Program-made: the position numbers and the translations under genes
Shown: piece by piece, positions 28,574-36,177 of the stretch
How the letters are laid out: every line of letters starts with the position of its first letter
Position numbering within the stretch: the first letter of the stretch is position 1
The notes under the pieces: model-generated
What the model was told of the DNA's origin: nothing
What the model saw: the letters and a program-made list of their open reading frames with translations, nothing else
Database searches by the model: none
Virus record (IMG/VR): IMGVR_UViG_3300033141_003149
Span: 1 to 37,443 of that record
Origin: a virus
Reading direction: 5' to 3' (one strand)
DNA length: 37,443 nucleotides

Positions 28574-28595
28574 GTTGATGTTTTGTTTCAGTGTG

Positions 28596-28620
28596 GTATA
28601 TTGGGACACAACAAATATAC
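28596..28620 (+). other. Hairpin before the HNH gene in ssb
   Basis: GTATATT (28596-28602) and AATATAC (28614-28620) form a 7-bp stem with an 11-base loop, ending 3 bases before the GGAGG box of the HNH gene. It could limit translation of that gene. Confidence 0.5.
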
Positions 28621-28635
28621 AGTGGAGGTGTATAA

Positions 28636-29280
28636 ATGTTTTCAGAAAATGTTGTGGCCAGATATTGGAAATATGTAATAGTAAAAAATGGTTGCTGGGG
28701 TTGGAGTGGATCAAAATCATTAGGCTATGGGCAACTTGCAGTTACGAGAGGAATGGCTACTGCAAAAGCTCATAGAATATCTTGGTTTATTCATTATGGG
28801 CGCATTCCTAAAGGTCTAAGTGTTTGTCATAAGTGTGATAATCCTGAGTGTAGTAATCCTGAGCATCTTTTTCTTGGAACCCATAAAGAGAATATGGTTG
28901 ATGCACACAAAAAAGGACGGCTTCGTTTTTATAAACAAGGTTCAGGAGAAAAAAATAACGTAGCAAAATGTACCATGGAACAAATAAAAAAAATAAGAGA
29001 AGAATTCGCAGCAGGTGCAACATTGGCCGAATTATCTAATAAATATCAAAATACCAATATGATTAGGATAGTCAGAAATAAATCATATATTGATCCAGAT
29101 TTTAAACCAATAAATGGGAATGAAAAACCGAGACCATTTCGAAGAAAATTAACAAAAAAAACAATTAATTATATTATTGAGTCATCGTTATCATCAAGAA
29201 AAATAGCTAAAAAGCTTGGTGTGTCGAAGACTCTTATACTTTCAGCCAGAAAAGGAGATTTGTATGAGCAAGGGACTTAA
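28636..29280 (+). CDS. HNH homing endonuclease inserted at the 5' end of ssb
   Basis: 214 aa. A canonical HNH_3 block is visible: NGCWGWSGSKS, AHRISWFIHYGRIPKGL, VCHKCDNPECSNPEHLFLGT and ENMVDAHKKGRL, with the catalytic His pair and Cys residues of this subfamily. Two helix-turn-helix-like segments follow (MEQIKKIREEFAAGATLAEL and SSRKIAKKLGVSKTLILSA) that would recognise the target. A GGAGG box precedes the ATG. Its last codons overlap the start of the intact ssb by 17 bases, and a truncated copy of the ssb start lies just upstream. This is the arrangement expected from homing into ssb. Confidence 0.9.
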   Translation: MFSENVVARYWKYVIVKNGCWGWSGSKSLGYGQLAVTRGMATAKAHRISWFIHYGRIPKGLSVCHKCDNPECSNPEHLFLGTHKENMVDAHKKGRLRFYKQGSGEKNNVAKCTMEQIKKIREEFAAGATLAELSNKYQNTNMIRIVRNKSYIDPDFKPINGNEKPRPFRRKLTKKTINYIIESSLSSRKIAKKLGVSKTLILSARKGDLYEQGT

Positions 29281-29725
29281 TCGTGCTGAACTTATTTGTA
29301 GGCTTGGAGCAGATGTTGAACTCAAATACACACAATCCGGGACCGCTGTAGCCAATATGTCAGTGGCCACCAATCATTCAGTTAAGAGCGGCGATGATTG
29401 GGAAGAAAAAACCGAATGGCATCGTATCGTGGTCTGGAGCAAGATGGCAGAGGCTTGTGCTGAGTATCTTTCTAAGGGCAGCCAGGTTTATATTTCGGGG
29501 CGACTGCAGACGCGATCCTGGGATGATAAGGACGGCGTCAAGCGATGGGCAACGGAAATTGTGGCACAGGAGGTCCTCTTCCTGGACAGCAAAGGCCAGG
29601 GCCAGAAATCAGACCGGCCTCCGGCGCCTCCAGTGGATGAAGAGAAGGGCCAGGGCCAGCAGGCTGGTGGATATGATGCGAGTGAGGAAGATCCGGGGGG
29701 CATGGGAGCGGACGTCCCTTTCTAG
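29264..29725 (+). CDS. ssb: Single-stranded DNA-binding protein
   Basis: 153 aa from the ATG at 29264 with an AAAGGAG box located in the HNH gene. SSB protects single-stranded DNA during replication and recombination. The OB fold is clear: NRAELICRLGADVELKYTQS, then VANMSVATNHS, EWHRIVVWSKMAEACAEYL and GSQVYISGRLQTRSWDDKDG. A Gln/Gly-rich linker leads to the acidic tip GADVPF, the usual partner-binding tail. The first ~20 codons are a second version of the start found at 28529. An intrinsic terminator follows the stop. Confidence 0.92.
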   Translation: MSKGLNRAELICRLGADVELKYTQSGTAVANMSVATNHSVKSGDDWEEKTEWHRIVVWSKMAEACAEYLSKGSQVYISGRLQTRSWDDKDGVKRWATEIVAQEVLFLDSKGQGQKSDRPPAPPVDEEKGQGQQAGGYDASEEDPGGMGADVPF

Positions 29726-29727
29726 CC

Positions 29728-29753
29728 ACACTGCTTATTTAAGCAGTGTTTTT
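29728..29753 (+). terminator. Intrinsic terminator after ssb
   Basis: ACACTGCTT (29728-29736) pairs perfectly with AAGCAGTGT (29741-29749) around a four-base loop, followed by a T run. It closes the replication transcript after ssb. Confidence 0.85.
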
Positions 29754-29760
29754 AAAACCA

Positions 29761-29776
29761 CTATACATTTGTATAG
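29761..29776. promoter_or_regulatory. Short dyad between terminator and next gene
   Basis: CTATAC-ATTT-GTATAG is a perfect 6-bp dyad placed between the ssb terminator and the next ribosome binding site. It could be an operator or a small RNA hairpin. No clear promoter consensus overlaps it. Confidence 0.4.
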
Positions 29777-29795
29777 CAGCCAAAGGAGCTTAGAG

Positions 29796-30104
29796 ATGAT
29801 CACAAAAGAGACAGCGGAAAAGATTGTGTCCTGTTACCAGGAAATTGAGACCGGTGAGGGGTTGCTGGAAAAGCTGGAAAAACCAATAGAAGGTACTGTA
29901 AATCTTCTTCTTGATTTGGGTGTTCTGGTTGGCGATCGCTCCCGCTGGCTTTGCAAGATACGGCCAGGGCTGGCCTTGTGTATAACACGGGCATACACAG
30001 CCGAGAAAAAGAAAGAACTTATCGAGGCCGGCGAAAAGGCGAAAGATGAACTGGGGTTGGGGGGCGTTCGCATAGTCATCCCAGGACAGATACCGCCAGG
30101 ATAA
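29796..30104 (+). CDS. Small hypothetical protein
   Basis: 102 aa from the ATG at 29796 with an AAAGGAG box; longer in-frame starts would overlap ssb and are discounted. The sequence is mostly helical: ETAEKIVSCYQEIETGEGLL, then TVNLLLDLGVL, RPGLALCITRAY and EKAKDELGLG. No family recognised. It is 4 bases before the helicase gene and probably co-transcribed with it. Confidence 0.6.
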   Translation: MITKETAEKIVSCYQEIETGEGLLEKLEKPIEGTVNLLLDLGVLVGDRSRWLCKIRPGLALCITRAYTAEKKKELIEAGEKAKDELGLGGVRIVIPGQIPPG

Positions 30105-30108
30105 ACCC

Positions 30109-31485
30109 ATGAAGCTGACACTTGATAACCAATGCAGCCTCTTTGGTGCGGACAAGAGTATTACAAACCGGGTTAAACAAGCTTTAACCATGTTAAACCC
30201 GGCTTACCTTGAGGCTGTGAAGCATGATCGCTGGACGGGGAACCTTGACAAGGAGCTCACCTTCTATGAAGAGCTCGATCCCTGGCCCGGACTTTCTTTT
30301 CCTCGTGGATTCATTAGGCAGGCATTAGATATCACCGGCAAGGGTTTTACCTTTCAGGATAATCGGCGGGTTTTGCCGCCTGTCAATTTCCAATTTACCG
30401 GCAAGTTGCGGCCATACCAAGATAAGGCTAAACAAGCTCTTCTTAAAAAGGACTTTGGTGTCTTAGAGGCTCTTATGGGGTCCGGCAAGACCGTAATTGC
30501 CCTGGCCGTGATTGCAGCCAGGAAGCAGCCGACCCTAATCCTGGTTCATAATAAGGAGTTGCTTTATCAGTGGCGGGACCGGATTGCCGAGTTTACAGGG
30601 ATTTGTGCTGGTTTGGTTGGTGATAGTAAATTCGGCATTCAGTCGATTACAGTGGCAATCATTAATACGGCCAAAACACGCCTGGCTGAGTTGTCTGAAC
30701 ATTTTGGTCAGATTATCGTGGATGAGTGTCACCGGACCCCGGCCACGATGTTTAGTGAGGTTGTCCGGGCCTTTGATTGCAAGTATATGCTGGGCCTGTC
30801 AGCAACTCCCTATCGGCGTGATGGGCTTACGGACCTGATTCATTGGTTTGTCGGTCCCTGTGTCCACAGGGTTGATCCCAAAGAACTTGAGGATGTGGGG
30901 GCCGTTCTGGTTCCCGAGATACAGACCCGTGAGACCGGGTTCAATTATCAAAAGCTTTTGTCGTTGATTGTTGTGGACGAGGACCGTAACAACATGATTG
31001 CTCAGGACGTTCTTTTTGAGGCCAGGAATCATTCGGGGACCGTGTTGATCGTCTCTGACAGAATTGAGCACTGTGAAATATTGTTTAATTTGCTAAAACT
31101 GGCGCCCCGTATAGGTTACGAGATAGAAATGCTCACAGGACAAATAAAATCAAGGGAGCGTACGTCCCTTGTCGAAAATATCCGGGCAGGCAAGGTCAAG
31201 GTCGTGATTGCCACTGTTCAACTGATTGGAGAAGGCTTTGACTGTCCTGGGCTGTCCTCGCTATTCCTTGCGACGCCCATTAAGTTCTCAGGTCGATTGA
31301 TTCAGGTCATTGGCCGGATACTGCGGCCGGCAGACGGTAAAAAGCCAAGAGTTTATGATTATCGAGATCCGGTGGGGCCTCTGTTTGCATCGGCAAGGTC
31401 AAGGCAAAAAACATATAAGGACATGGGGTGGATAGAAGATGAAGAAGATAGAGAAAGTGGATCCAAGCAGACAACAAAAGACTGA
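30109..31485 (+). CDS. UvsW/SSL2-like superfamily 2 helicase
   Basis: 458 aa. Motif I is MGSGKTV (123-129), motif II DECH (205-208) and motif III SAT (231-233), with LILVHNKELLYQW as motif Ia. The second domain has VKVVIATVQLIGEGFDCPGL (motif V) and QVIGRILRPADG (motif VI). This set is typical of phage UvsW-like helicases, which remodel recombination intermediates and R-loops. The N-terminal ~95 residues are a separate substrate-binding part. It overlaps the next gene by 47 bases. Confidence 0.88.
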   Translation: MKLTLDNQCSLFGADKSITNRVKQALTMLNPAYLEAVKHDRWTGNLDKELTFYEELDPWPGLSFPRGFIRQALDITGKGFTFQDNRRVLPPVNFQFTGKLRPYQDKAKQALLKKDFGVLEALMGSGKTVIALAVIAARKQPTLILVHNKELLYQWRDRIAEFTGICAGLVGDSKFGIQSITVAIINTAKTRLAELSEHFGQIIVDECHRTPATMFSEVVRAFDCKYMLGLSATPYRRDGLTDLIHWFVGPCVHRVDPKELEDVGAVLVPEIQTRETGFNYQKLLSLIVVDEDRNNMIAQDVLFEARNHSGTVLIVSDRIEHCEILFNLLKLAPRIGYEIEMLTGQIKSRERTSLVENIRAGKVKVVIATVQLIGEGFDCPGLSSLFLATPIKFSGRLIQVIGRILRPADGKKPRVYDYRDPVGPLFASARSRQKTYKDMGWIEDEEDRESGSKQTTKD

Positions 31486-31705
31486 AGAGCTTTTGAACTA
31501 TTTGGGTAAAATCATTCAGGACGCAATAAATCAGTTTTTCCAGGGTTGGGGTTTCACTCTTGTAATTTTCAAGTTCAACGAAAAGGGTGTCAGCAGCTAT
31601 GTAACAAGCGCTGAGCGCGAAACAATGATTGAATCTCTTAAAGAAATGGTTGAGAAGCTTGAAGAAAATAAAGACTTTCCTGTAAATCCGGGGACTCTCC
31701 ATTGA
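31439..31705 (+). CDS. Small conserved phage protein
   Basis: 88 aa. The centre QFFQGWGFTLVIFKFNEKG, then SSYVTSAERETMIESLKEMV, follows a layout seen in small phage proteins (a hydrophobic strand ending in F-N, then Y-V-[ST]-N/S-A-x-R-E-x-M-I). Function unknown. It begins inside the end of the helicase gene. Confidence 0.65.
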   Translation: MKKIEKVDPSRQQKTEELLNYLGKIIQDAINQFFQGWGFTLVIFKFNEKGVSSYVTSAERETMIESLKEMVEKLEENKDFPVNPGTLH

Positions 31706-31720
31706 AAGAGATGGTGTGAG

Positions 31721-32335
31721 ATGAAATTACTTGACTTGTTTTGCGGAGCAGGTGGAGCAGCTATGGGGTATCATCGGGCGGGGTTTGATGTTACGGGTGT
31801 TGACATTAACCCTCAACCCAACTTTCCTTTTAAATTTATTCAAGCGGATGCCCTTACTTTTTCTTTAGATGGTTTCGATGTGGTTCATGCCAGTCCTCCA
31901 TGTCAATATTACTCAAAATGTACGGCCATAAATCACCGCAATAATCATCCGCGGCTGATATCAATTACCAGGAATATGTTAGAAAAAACAGGATTACCTT
32001 ATGTTATTGAAAATGTTGAAGGCGCAAGATATCGGTTGATAAATCCTATTGTGTTGTGTGGGTCAATGTTTGGTTTACCAATTAGGAGGCATCGTTATTT
32101 TGAGATATGGCCGCCTGTTTTGTTTTTAACGCCCCAATGTAACCATAAACCAAATCCGGTTTATATCACAGGTACTCCAAGACCTAAAAATGGTCCAAGG
32201 AAAGACCCTTCGGCGGCTGTTAAGCGAGAGGCTCTTGGTACACCTTGGATGACAATTAAAAATATGGACGAAGCAATCCCGCCAGCGTATACCGAATGGA
32301 TTGGTAAACAAATCATTAACATTCTTGACAAATAA
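31721..32335 (+). CDS. Phage C5-cytosine DNA methyltransferase
   Basis: 204 aa. Motif I is LDLFCGAGGAA (residues 4-14), the catalytic motif IV is SPPCQ (58-62, Cys61) and motif VI is ENVEG (97-101). FGLPIRRHRYFEI is motif VIII. The target-recognition part is very short, ending IPPAYTEWIGKQI as in small phage Dcm-like enzymes, which are about half the usual length. It methylates cytosine at C5, probably to protect phage DNA from restriction. No cognate restriction gene is present. Confidence 0.88.
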   Translation: MKLLDLFCGAGGAAMGYHRAGFDVTGVDINPQPNFPFKFIQADALTFSLDGFDVVHASPPCQYYSKCTAINHRNNHPRLISITRNMLEKTGLPYVIENVEGARYRLINPIVLCGSMFGLPIRRHRYFEIWPPVLFLTPQCNHKPNPVYITGTPRPKNGPRKDPSAAVKREALGTPWMTIKNMDEAIPPAYTEWIGKQIINILDK

Positions 32336-32383
32336 CTGCCTTTCAGGTATGGAAAAACCATTCCACTCCTAAAAGGACAGAAA

Positions 32384-32650
32384 ATGACAGAGACTTCAAA
32401 AGTAACTCGCATGTCTGCCCATACTGATAATTGTCTGTTTATCAGTCCAGAGCAAGCAATTTCTGACCTTCAAGAATTCCTCAAAGACAATCCAGAATTT
32501 GACAAAGTATTCCTGATTGCAGCCAATAAAAAAGGCGGACTTTTTAATTACGCCTGGTTTAAGGGACGTATGTTATGTTCAGAATCTATCACGGTCTTGC
32601 ATTTGTCTTTAAATGATCAGGTTCAGGCGCTTCAGGGTGGGAATGTTTAA
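32384..32650 (+). CDS. Small hypothetical protein
   Basis: 88 aa, not recognised. SPEQAISDLQEFLKDNPEFD is helical, and KVFLIAANKKGGLFNYAWFK, then SESITVLHLSLNDQVQAL, forms a short alpha/beta-like core. An AAAAGGA box precedes the ATG. It lies in a cluster of small zinc proteins before terminase. Confidence 0.6.
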   Translation: MTETSKVTRMSAHTDNCLFISPEQAISDLQEFLKDNPEFDKVFLIAANKKGGLFNYAWFKGRMLCSESITVLHLSLNDQVQALQGGNV

Positions 32651-32651
32651 T

Positions 32652-32870
32652 ATGGCTCGTATTGAGAAGCGAAGAAAATGTAAAATATGTGGGACTACAT
32701 TATCCAGATACAACTATTCTGATATTTGTTTTCATCATCAAGTAAATACTGCTGAAGGAGTTGAATTTTCACATTTAAGTGAAACAAAGTGTTCTAGCAG
32801 AAGAGATCATGGTCTTATAACAGAAATGCAATATGAAGGACGTGGAATTTTTGGAGAAAAACATAGATAA
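32652..32870 (+). CDS. Small zinc-ribbon protein
   Basis: 72 aa from the ATG at 32652 behind a GGTGGG box. The N-terminus ARIEKRRKCKICGTTLSRYN, then DICFHH, is the C-x2-C...C-x2-H zinc ribbon with the LSRYN turn found in small DNA-binding phage regulators. The second half is less ordered. It might be a late-gene regulator. The stop overlaps the next start (TAATG). Confidence 0.65.
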   Translation: MARIEKRRKCKICGTTLSRYNYSDICFHHQVNTAEGVEFSHLSETKCSSRRDHGLITEMQYEGRGIFGEKHR

Positions 32871-33064
32871 TGTATCAAAAATGTCCTATATGCGGCGGAA
32901 CCGGCTTAGTCGGTAAACCTCCCTGGGTAGCAGGGGATCAAGACTCCTGGACTTGTTCGGGTTCTGGTCCTTATACTTGTCGGGCCTGCAATGGGACCGG
33001 TTTGCTTTGGCTCAATATTCAACTGCTTGATCCTTGTGGCCTGTTGACTCTGCGAGCTGATTGA
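32870..33064 (+). CDS. DnaJ-type zinc-binding small protein
   Basis: 64 aa. CPICGGTGLVGK and CRACNGTGLL are two CxxCxGxG motifs of the DnaJ cysteine-rich type, so one zinc ion is expected. No J domain is present. Such short proteins are common near phage terminase genes and their role is unknown. Confidence 0.7.
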   Translation: MYQKCPICGGTGLVGKPPWVAGDQDSWTCSGSGPYTCRACNGTGLLWLNIQLLDPCGLLTLRAD

Positions 33065-33069
33065 TAGCC

Positions 33070-33573
33070 ATGGCTACTTGCAAAACCAAATACAAAGAAG
33101 ATTATCCTCAAATAGCTGAGGTCGTCTGCGAAGAGGGCGGGCTTTCCTTGCGTCAACTGGGCAAGGCCCTGGGGGGTGTCTGTGCTAAAACCATACTTGA
33201 CTGGAAGAAAAAGTATCCGGAATTCGAAGAGGCTGTGAACCGAGGCACTGCGGCATTCGATAAATCAACGGCTAAAAACTCCCTTCAGAAACGATTACAG
33301 GGCTATTTTTACAACGAGACTACCTCTACCCTGGTCACCGATCCAAAAACAAAAATAGCCAAAATGACAGTCACTCGAATAGTCAAGAAGCACATGCCGG
33401 CTGACGTTCATGCCCTGACTCTCTTCTTGATTAACAGGGACGCCGAAAACTGGAAATATCGTCAGCAGATAGATGTTAATGTCCTGCAAAAACTTTCCGA
33501 TAAGGAAATTGATAAGCGGATTTCCTTGATTGTGGACAATACCAAAAAAAGGAAGAAGCGTGCAACGGGCTGA
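33070..33573 (+). CDS. terS: Terminase small subunit
   Basis: 167 aa from the ATG at 33070; a TTG three codons earlier is possible. It recognises the packaging site and brings DNA to the large subunit. The N-terminal CEEGGLSLRQLGKALGG, then CAKTILDWKKKYPEFEEAVN, is a helix-turn-helix like that of Terminase_2-type small subunits. A central helical oligomerisation part and a basic C-terminus (DNTKKRKKRATG) follow. It overlaps the large-subunit gene by 14 bases, the usual arrangement. Confidence 0.8.
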   Translation: MATCKTKYKEDYPQIAEVVCEEGGLSLRQLGKALGGVCAKTILDWKKKYPEFEEAVNRGTAAFDKSTAKNSLQKRLQGYFYNETTSTLVTDPKTKIAKMTVTRIVKKHMPADVHALTLFLINRDAENWKYRQQIDVNVLQKLSDKEIDKRISLIVDNTKKRKKRATG

Positions 33574-36001
33574 CAATACAGCTTTAGACTTGGGCTATGG
33601 CCAGTATAGCCGTATCCAAAAAGAGAACCTTTTGGCGCTCCTCCAGGAGAAAGAGAGGCGTGTCAATTCAAGGAAAATTCTATCTTTGTATCCTGATAAT
33701 GGGCCATTAAGGCGTGAATTATACCGGCCGCATGTGACCTTTTTCGAAGCTGGGGCCAAGTTTCGTCAACGTTGTTTCATGGCAGCTAACCGGGTTGGGA
33801 AGACTGAGGGCGTCGGCGGCTATGAACTGACTTTGCATCTTACCGGTCAATACCCTAAATGGTGGAAAGGTAAAAGATTTAATCGACCAATAAGGGCCTG
33901 GGCAGCAGGCACGACCGGCCAAACAACCAGGGATATCGTGCAGCGTAAATTGTTGGGTCCTATAAATAATATCGGGACCGGCCTAATTCCTGGTGATTGT
34001 ATAGCCGACTATAAAAAGAAGGCTGGTAATGTCCCGGATGCCATAGAGACCGTTTATGTCAAGCATATAACAGGTGGAATTTCAAGTTTGGGTCTCAAGT
34101 CCTACGAACAGGGGCGTAAGGCCTTTGAGGGCGATGAGCAAGACGTTGTTTTGCTTGACGAAGAATCGCCCATTGATATTTATACTGAGTGCCTAACGCG
34201 GACCATGACCACTCAGGGCATTGTGATGCTTCTGTTCACTCCCTTGCAGGGCCTATCTGATACTGTTCTCATGTTCATGCCTGGTGGCCAGATACCGGCA
34301 GAGATGGGCAAGCGTTTTGTGATTCAGGCCTCGTGGGATGACGCGCCTCACCTTTCGGAACAAGACAAGCAGGATATCATTGATTCTTATTTACCTCACG
34401 AGCGGGATGCTCGGTCGAAAGGTATCCCTCAGCTTGGATCCGGTCGAATATATCCAGTTTCAGAGGATGATCTGCTTGTCGATGACTTTGTGATTCCCGA
34501 TCATTGGATACAGGCTTATGGCTTTGACGTTGGGTGGAAAGCAACGGCTGCGGTCTGGGGGGCCCTGAACCGCGAATCCGATGTGCTTTATTTCCATTCA
34601 TGTTACAAGCAGGGCCAGGAAAAACCGTTAATACATGCCGAGGCCGTTAAAGCCCGTGGGGAGTGGGTGCCGGGATTATCCGATCCGGCCGCTCTTGGTC
34701 GAGGTCAGAAGGATGGGAGCCAGCTCATGGTTGAGTATAATGACCTGGGCTTAAAACTGGTCCCTGCAGAAAATCCGGTCGAAGCTGGAATCTTGAAGCT
34801 GTATAAACGAATGACTACAGGACGGCTCAAGGTGTTCCGGTCAATGGTCCAATGGCTTGAAGAGTTCAGAATTTACCGACGTGATGAAAAAGGCAGGGTA
34901 ATCAAAGAATTTGATCATCTCATGGACTGCCTACACCCAGATACTCTTGTTATTACCAATCAGGGAAAAATCAGAATAAAAGACTTGGTGGGTACAGAGG
35001 GCCTGGTTTTGAGTACAGACGGAAAGTGGTTGCCTTATGAAAATTGTAAGCGATATGGGCAAAATAAGTCTGTAGTGGAGATTTTGTTTAACGATGGAAG
35101 CAAAGTTGTTTGTACGCCGGACCATAAGTTTTTGACGTCTAGGGGATGGGTTGAGGCTATTGATTTGCAAGACACGGATTGTTATAGTGCCGTATCTTAT
35201 ACAATTTCGGAGACAAATAAATGCAAATCATTGAACTGTCTGAAAAGAAGCAAGAATTTAAGGGAAAGGTTTATTGTCTGTACGGAAAATATTTCCGAAA
35301 AAATGGGGTTAGCCTGCACCGTGAGGTGTGGAAAAGCCAAAACGGGGAAATTCCTGAAGGATATGTGGTCCACCATATTGATGAAAATAGATCAAACAAC
35401 GACATTTCTAATCTGGACTTATTGTTACTCGCTGAACATACTTCGCTTCACCAAAAAGGACATGATCGACCAGTTTCTCCCGAAGCTCTCACTGCAGCCG
35501 CAAAATGGCATGGTAGCACAGATGGAATTGAATGGCACAAACAGCACTACGAAGACTTTAAAGACAGACTTCACCAAAAGGCCAAATTTGTTTGCGAGGT
35601 TTGCGGAAAGAAATTTATTACACAAATTACAGGGCAAAATAGATTCTGTTCAAACAGCTGTAAATCAGCTTGGAGACGTAAAGCGGGACTCGATAATATT
35701 GAAAGAACCTGTTCAGAATGTGGGAAAAAATTTATCTCGAATAAATACAATAAGACACAAACATGTTCAAGGGAATGCGGTGCTAAAATGTCTGGCCGTA
35801 AAAGACGCGGGAAAAAGCGACGTATATTGTCTTGAAGTACCAGAATCACATGCCTTCGCAGTTGAAAGCGGAGCAATAGTCCATAATTGTTCCCGATATC
35901 TCAATAATTCAATCGTGGAAATAGGAATAACCCGGCCAGAAGACGAGCTCGTAATCGTTCCTGGCTCAAGTAGTAAGTTGGCCTCGGGATGGGCAAGATG
36001 A
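33560..36001 (+). CDS. terL: Terminase large subunit interrupted by an intein
   Basis: 813 aa precursor from the GTG at 33560, which has a GGAAG box; a TTG at 33530 is an alternative. After removal of a 320-aa intein the mature protein is 493 aa, normal for a large terminase. It packages DNA with an N-terminal ATPase and cuts it with a C-terminal RNase H-like nuclease. Walker A is AANRVGKT (residues 75-82), Walker B is VVLLDEES (about 196-203), and the first nuclease Asp is in GFDVGW (Asp323). The intein sits directly after DHLMD, the motif holding a nuclease metal ligand, and before CSRYLNN, so nuclease activity must depend on splicing. Confidence 0.9.
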   Translation: MQRADNTALDLGYGQYSRIQKENLLALLQEKERRVNSRKILSLYPDNGPLRRELYRPHVTFFEAGAKFRQRCFMAANRVGKTEGVGGYELTLHLTGQYPKWWKGKRFNRPIRAWAAGTTGQTTRDIVQRKLLGPINNIGTGLIPGDCIADYKKKAGNVPDAIETVYVKHITGGISSLGLKSYEQGRKAFEGDEQDVVLLDEESPIDIYTECLTRTMTTQGIVMLLFTPLQGLSDTVLMFMPGGQIPAEMGKRFVIQASWDDAPHLSEQDKQDIIDSYLPHERDARSKGIPQLGSGRIYPVSEDDLLVDDFVIPDHWIQAYGFDVGWKATAAVWGALNRESDVLYFHSCYKQGQEKPLIHAEAVKARGEWVPGLSDPAALGRGQKDGSQLMVEYNDLGLKLVPAENPVEAGILKLYKRMTTGRLKVFRSMVQWLEEFRIYRRDEKGRVIKEFDHLMDCLHPDTLVITNQGKIRIKDLVGTEGLVLSTDGKWLPYENCKRYGQNKSVVEILFNDGSKVVCTPDHKFLTSRGWVEAIDLQDTDCYSAVSYTISETNKCKSLNCLKRSKNLRERFIVCTENISEKMGLACTVRCGKAKTGKFLKDMWSTILMKIDQTTTFLIWTYCYSLNILRFTKKDMIDQFLPKLSLQPQNGMVAQMELNGTNSTTKTLKTDFTKRPNLFARFAERNLLHKLQGKIDSVQTAVNQLGDVKRDSIILKEPVQNVGKNLSRINTIRHKHVQGNAVLKCLAVKDAGKSDVYCLEVPESHAFAVESGAIVHNCSRYLNNSIVEIGITRPEDELVIVPGSSSKLASGWAR
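34928..35887 (+). mobile_element. Intein in terL (320 aa)
   Basis: It starts at Cys in CLHPDTLVI (block A) and has CTPDHKFLTSRGW (block B with the TPDH motif) near residues 60-72. It ends with VYCLEVPESHAFAVESG (block F) and VHN followed by Cys (block G and the +1 residue). All residues needed for protein splicing are present. Residues about 98-302 have no recognisable endonuclease in the terminase frame; that stretch also encodes an HNH protein in another frame. Confidence 0.92.
35221..35835 (+). CDS. HNH homing endonuclease nested out of frame in the intein
   Basis: 204 aa, read in a different frame from terL over the same DNA. A canonical HNH_3 block is present: KYFRKNGVSLHREVWKSQNG, IPEGYVVHHIDENRSNNDIS and LDLLLLAEHTSLHQKGH, with the His pair and Asn of the active site. 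The C-terminal part has two zinc-ribbon-like CxxC units (CEVCGKKFI and CSECGKKFI, with CSNSC and CSREC partners). GGAG at 35209-35212 stands 8 bases before the ATG, so it can be translated independently. The stop falls at the start of intein block F. It would spread the intein by cutting intein-free terL genes. Confidence 0.88.
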   Translation: MQIIELSEKKQEFKGKVYCLYGKYFRKNGVSLHREVWKSQNGEIPEGYVVHHIDENRSNNDISNLDLLLLAEHTSLHQKGHDRPVSPEALTAAAKWHGSTDGIEWHKQHYEDFKDRLHQKAKFVCEVCGKKFITQITGQNRFCSNSCKSAWRRKAGLDNIERTCSECGKKFISNKYNKTQTCSRECGAKMSGRKRRGKKRRILS

Positions 36002-36144
36002 CAATATTACGAAAAATACGAGCTATGATAGCAGAATATGTAAGTGTCGTAGGTGTGGGTCCAGCTATTTTTGTCTTAATATTATTAATTTTTGTTTTGG
36101 TATTATTAGGTTTTTGCCTTTTAGAGTGGCTGGGATTAAGATAA
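35998..36144 (+). CDS. 48-aa single-span membrane protein coupled to terL
   Basis: The sequence begins MTILRKIRAMIAEYVSVVGV and then has a strongly hydrophobic stretch PAIFVLILLIFVLVLLGF, one transmembrane helix, ending LLEWLGLR. The ATG overlaps the terL stop as ATGA. Short basic N-terminus and single span suggest an inner-membrane peptide; function unknown. Confidence 0.6.
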   Translation: MTILRKIRAMIAEYVSVVGVGPAIFVLILLIFVLVLLGFCLLEWLGLR

Positions 36145-36177
36145 TGCCAATATGATAGATAAAGTGAGGAAAAAATT

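Noticed and set aside
29394-29795. Long upstream extension of the gene starting at 29796
   Set aside because: It reads through ssb in another frame and through a strong terminator; the ATG at 29796 has its own ribosome binding site.
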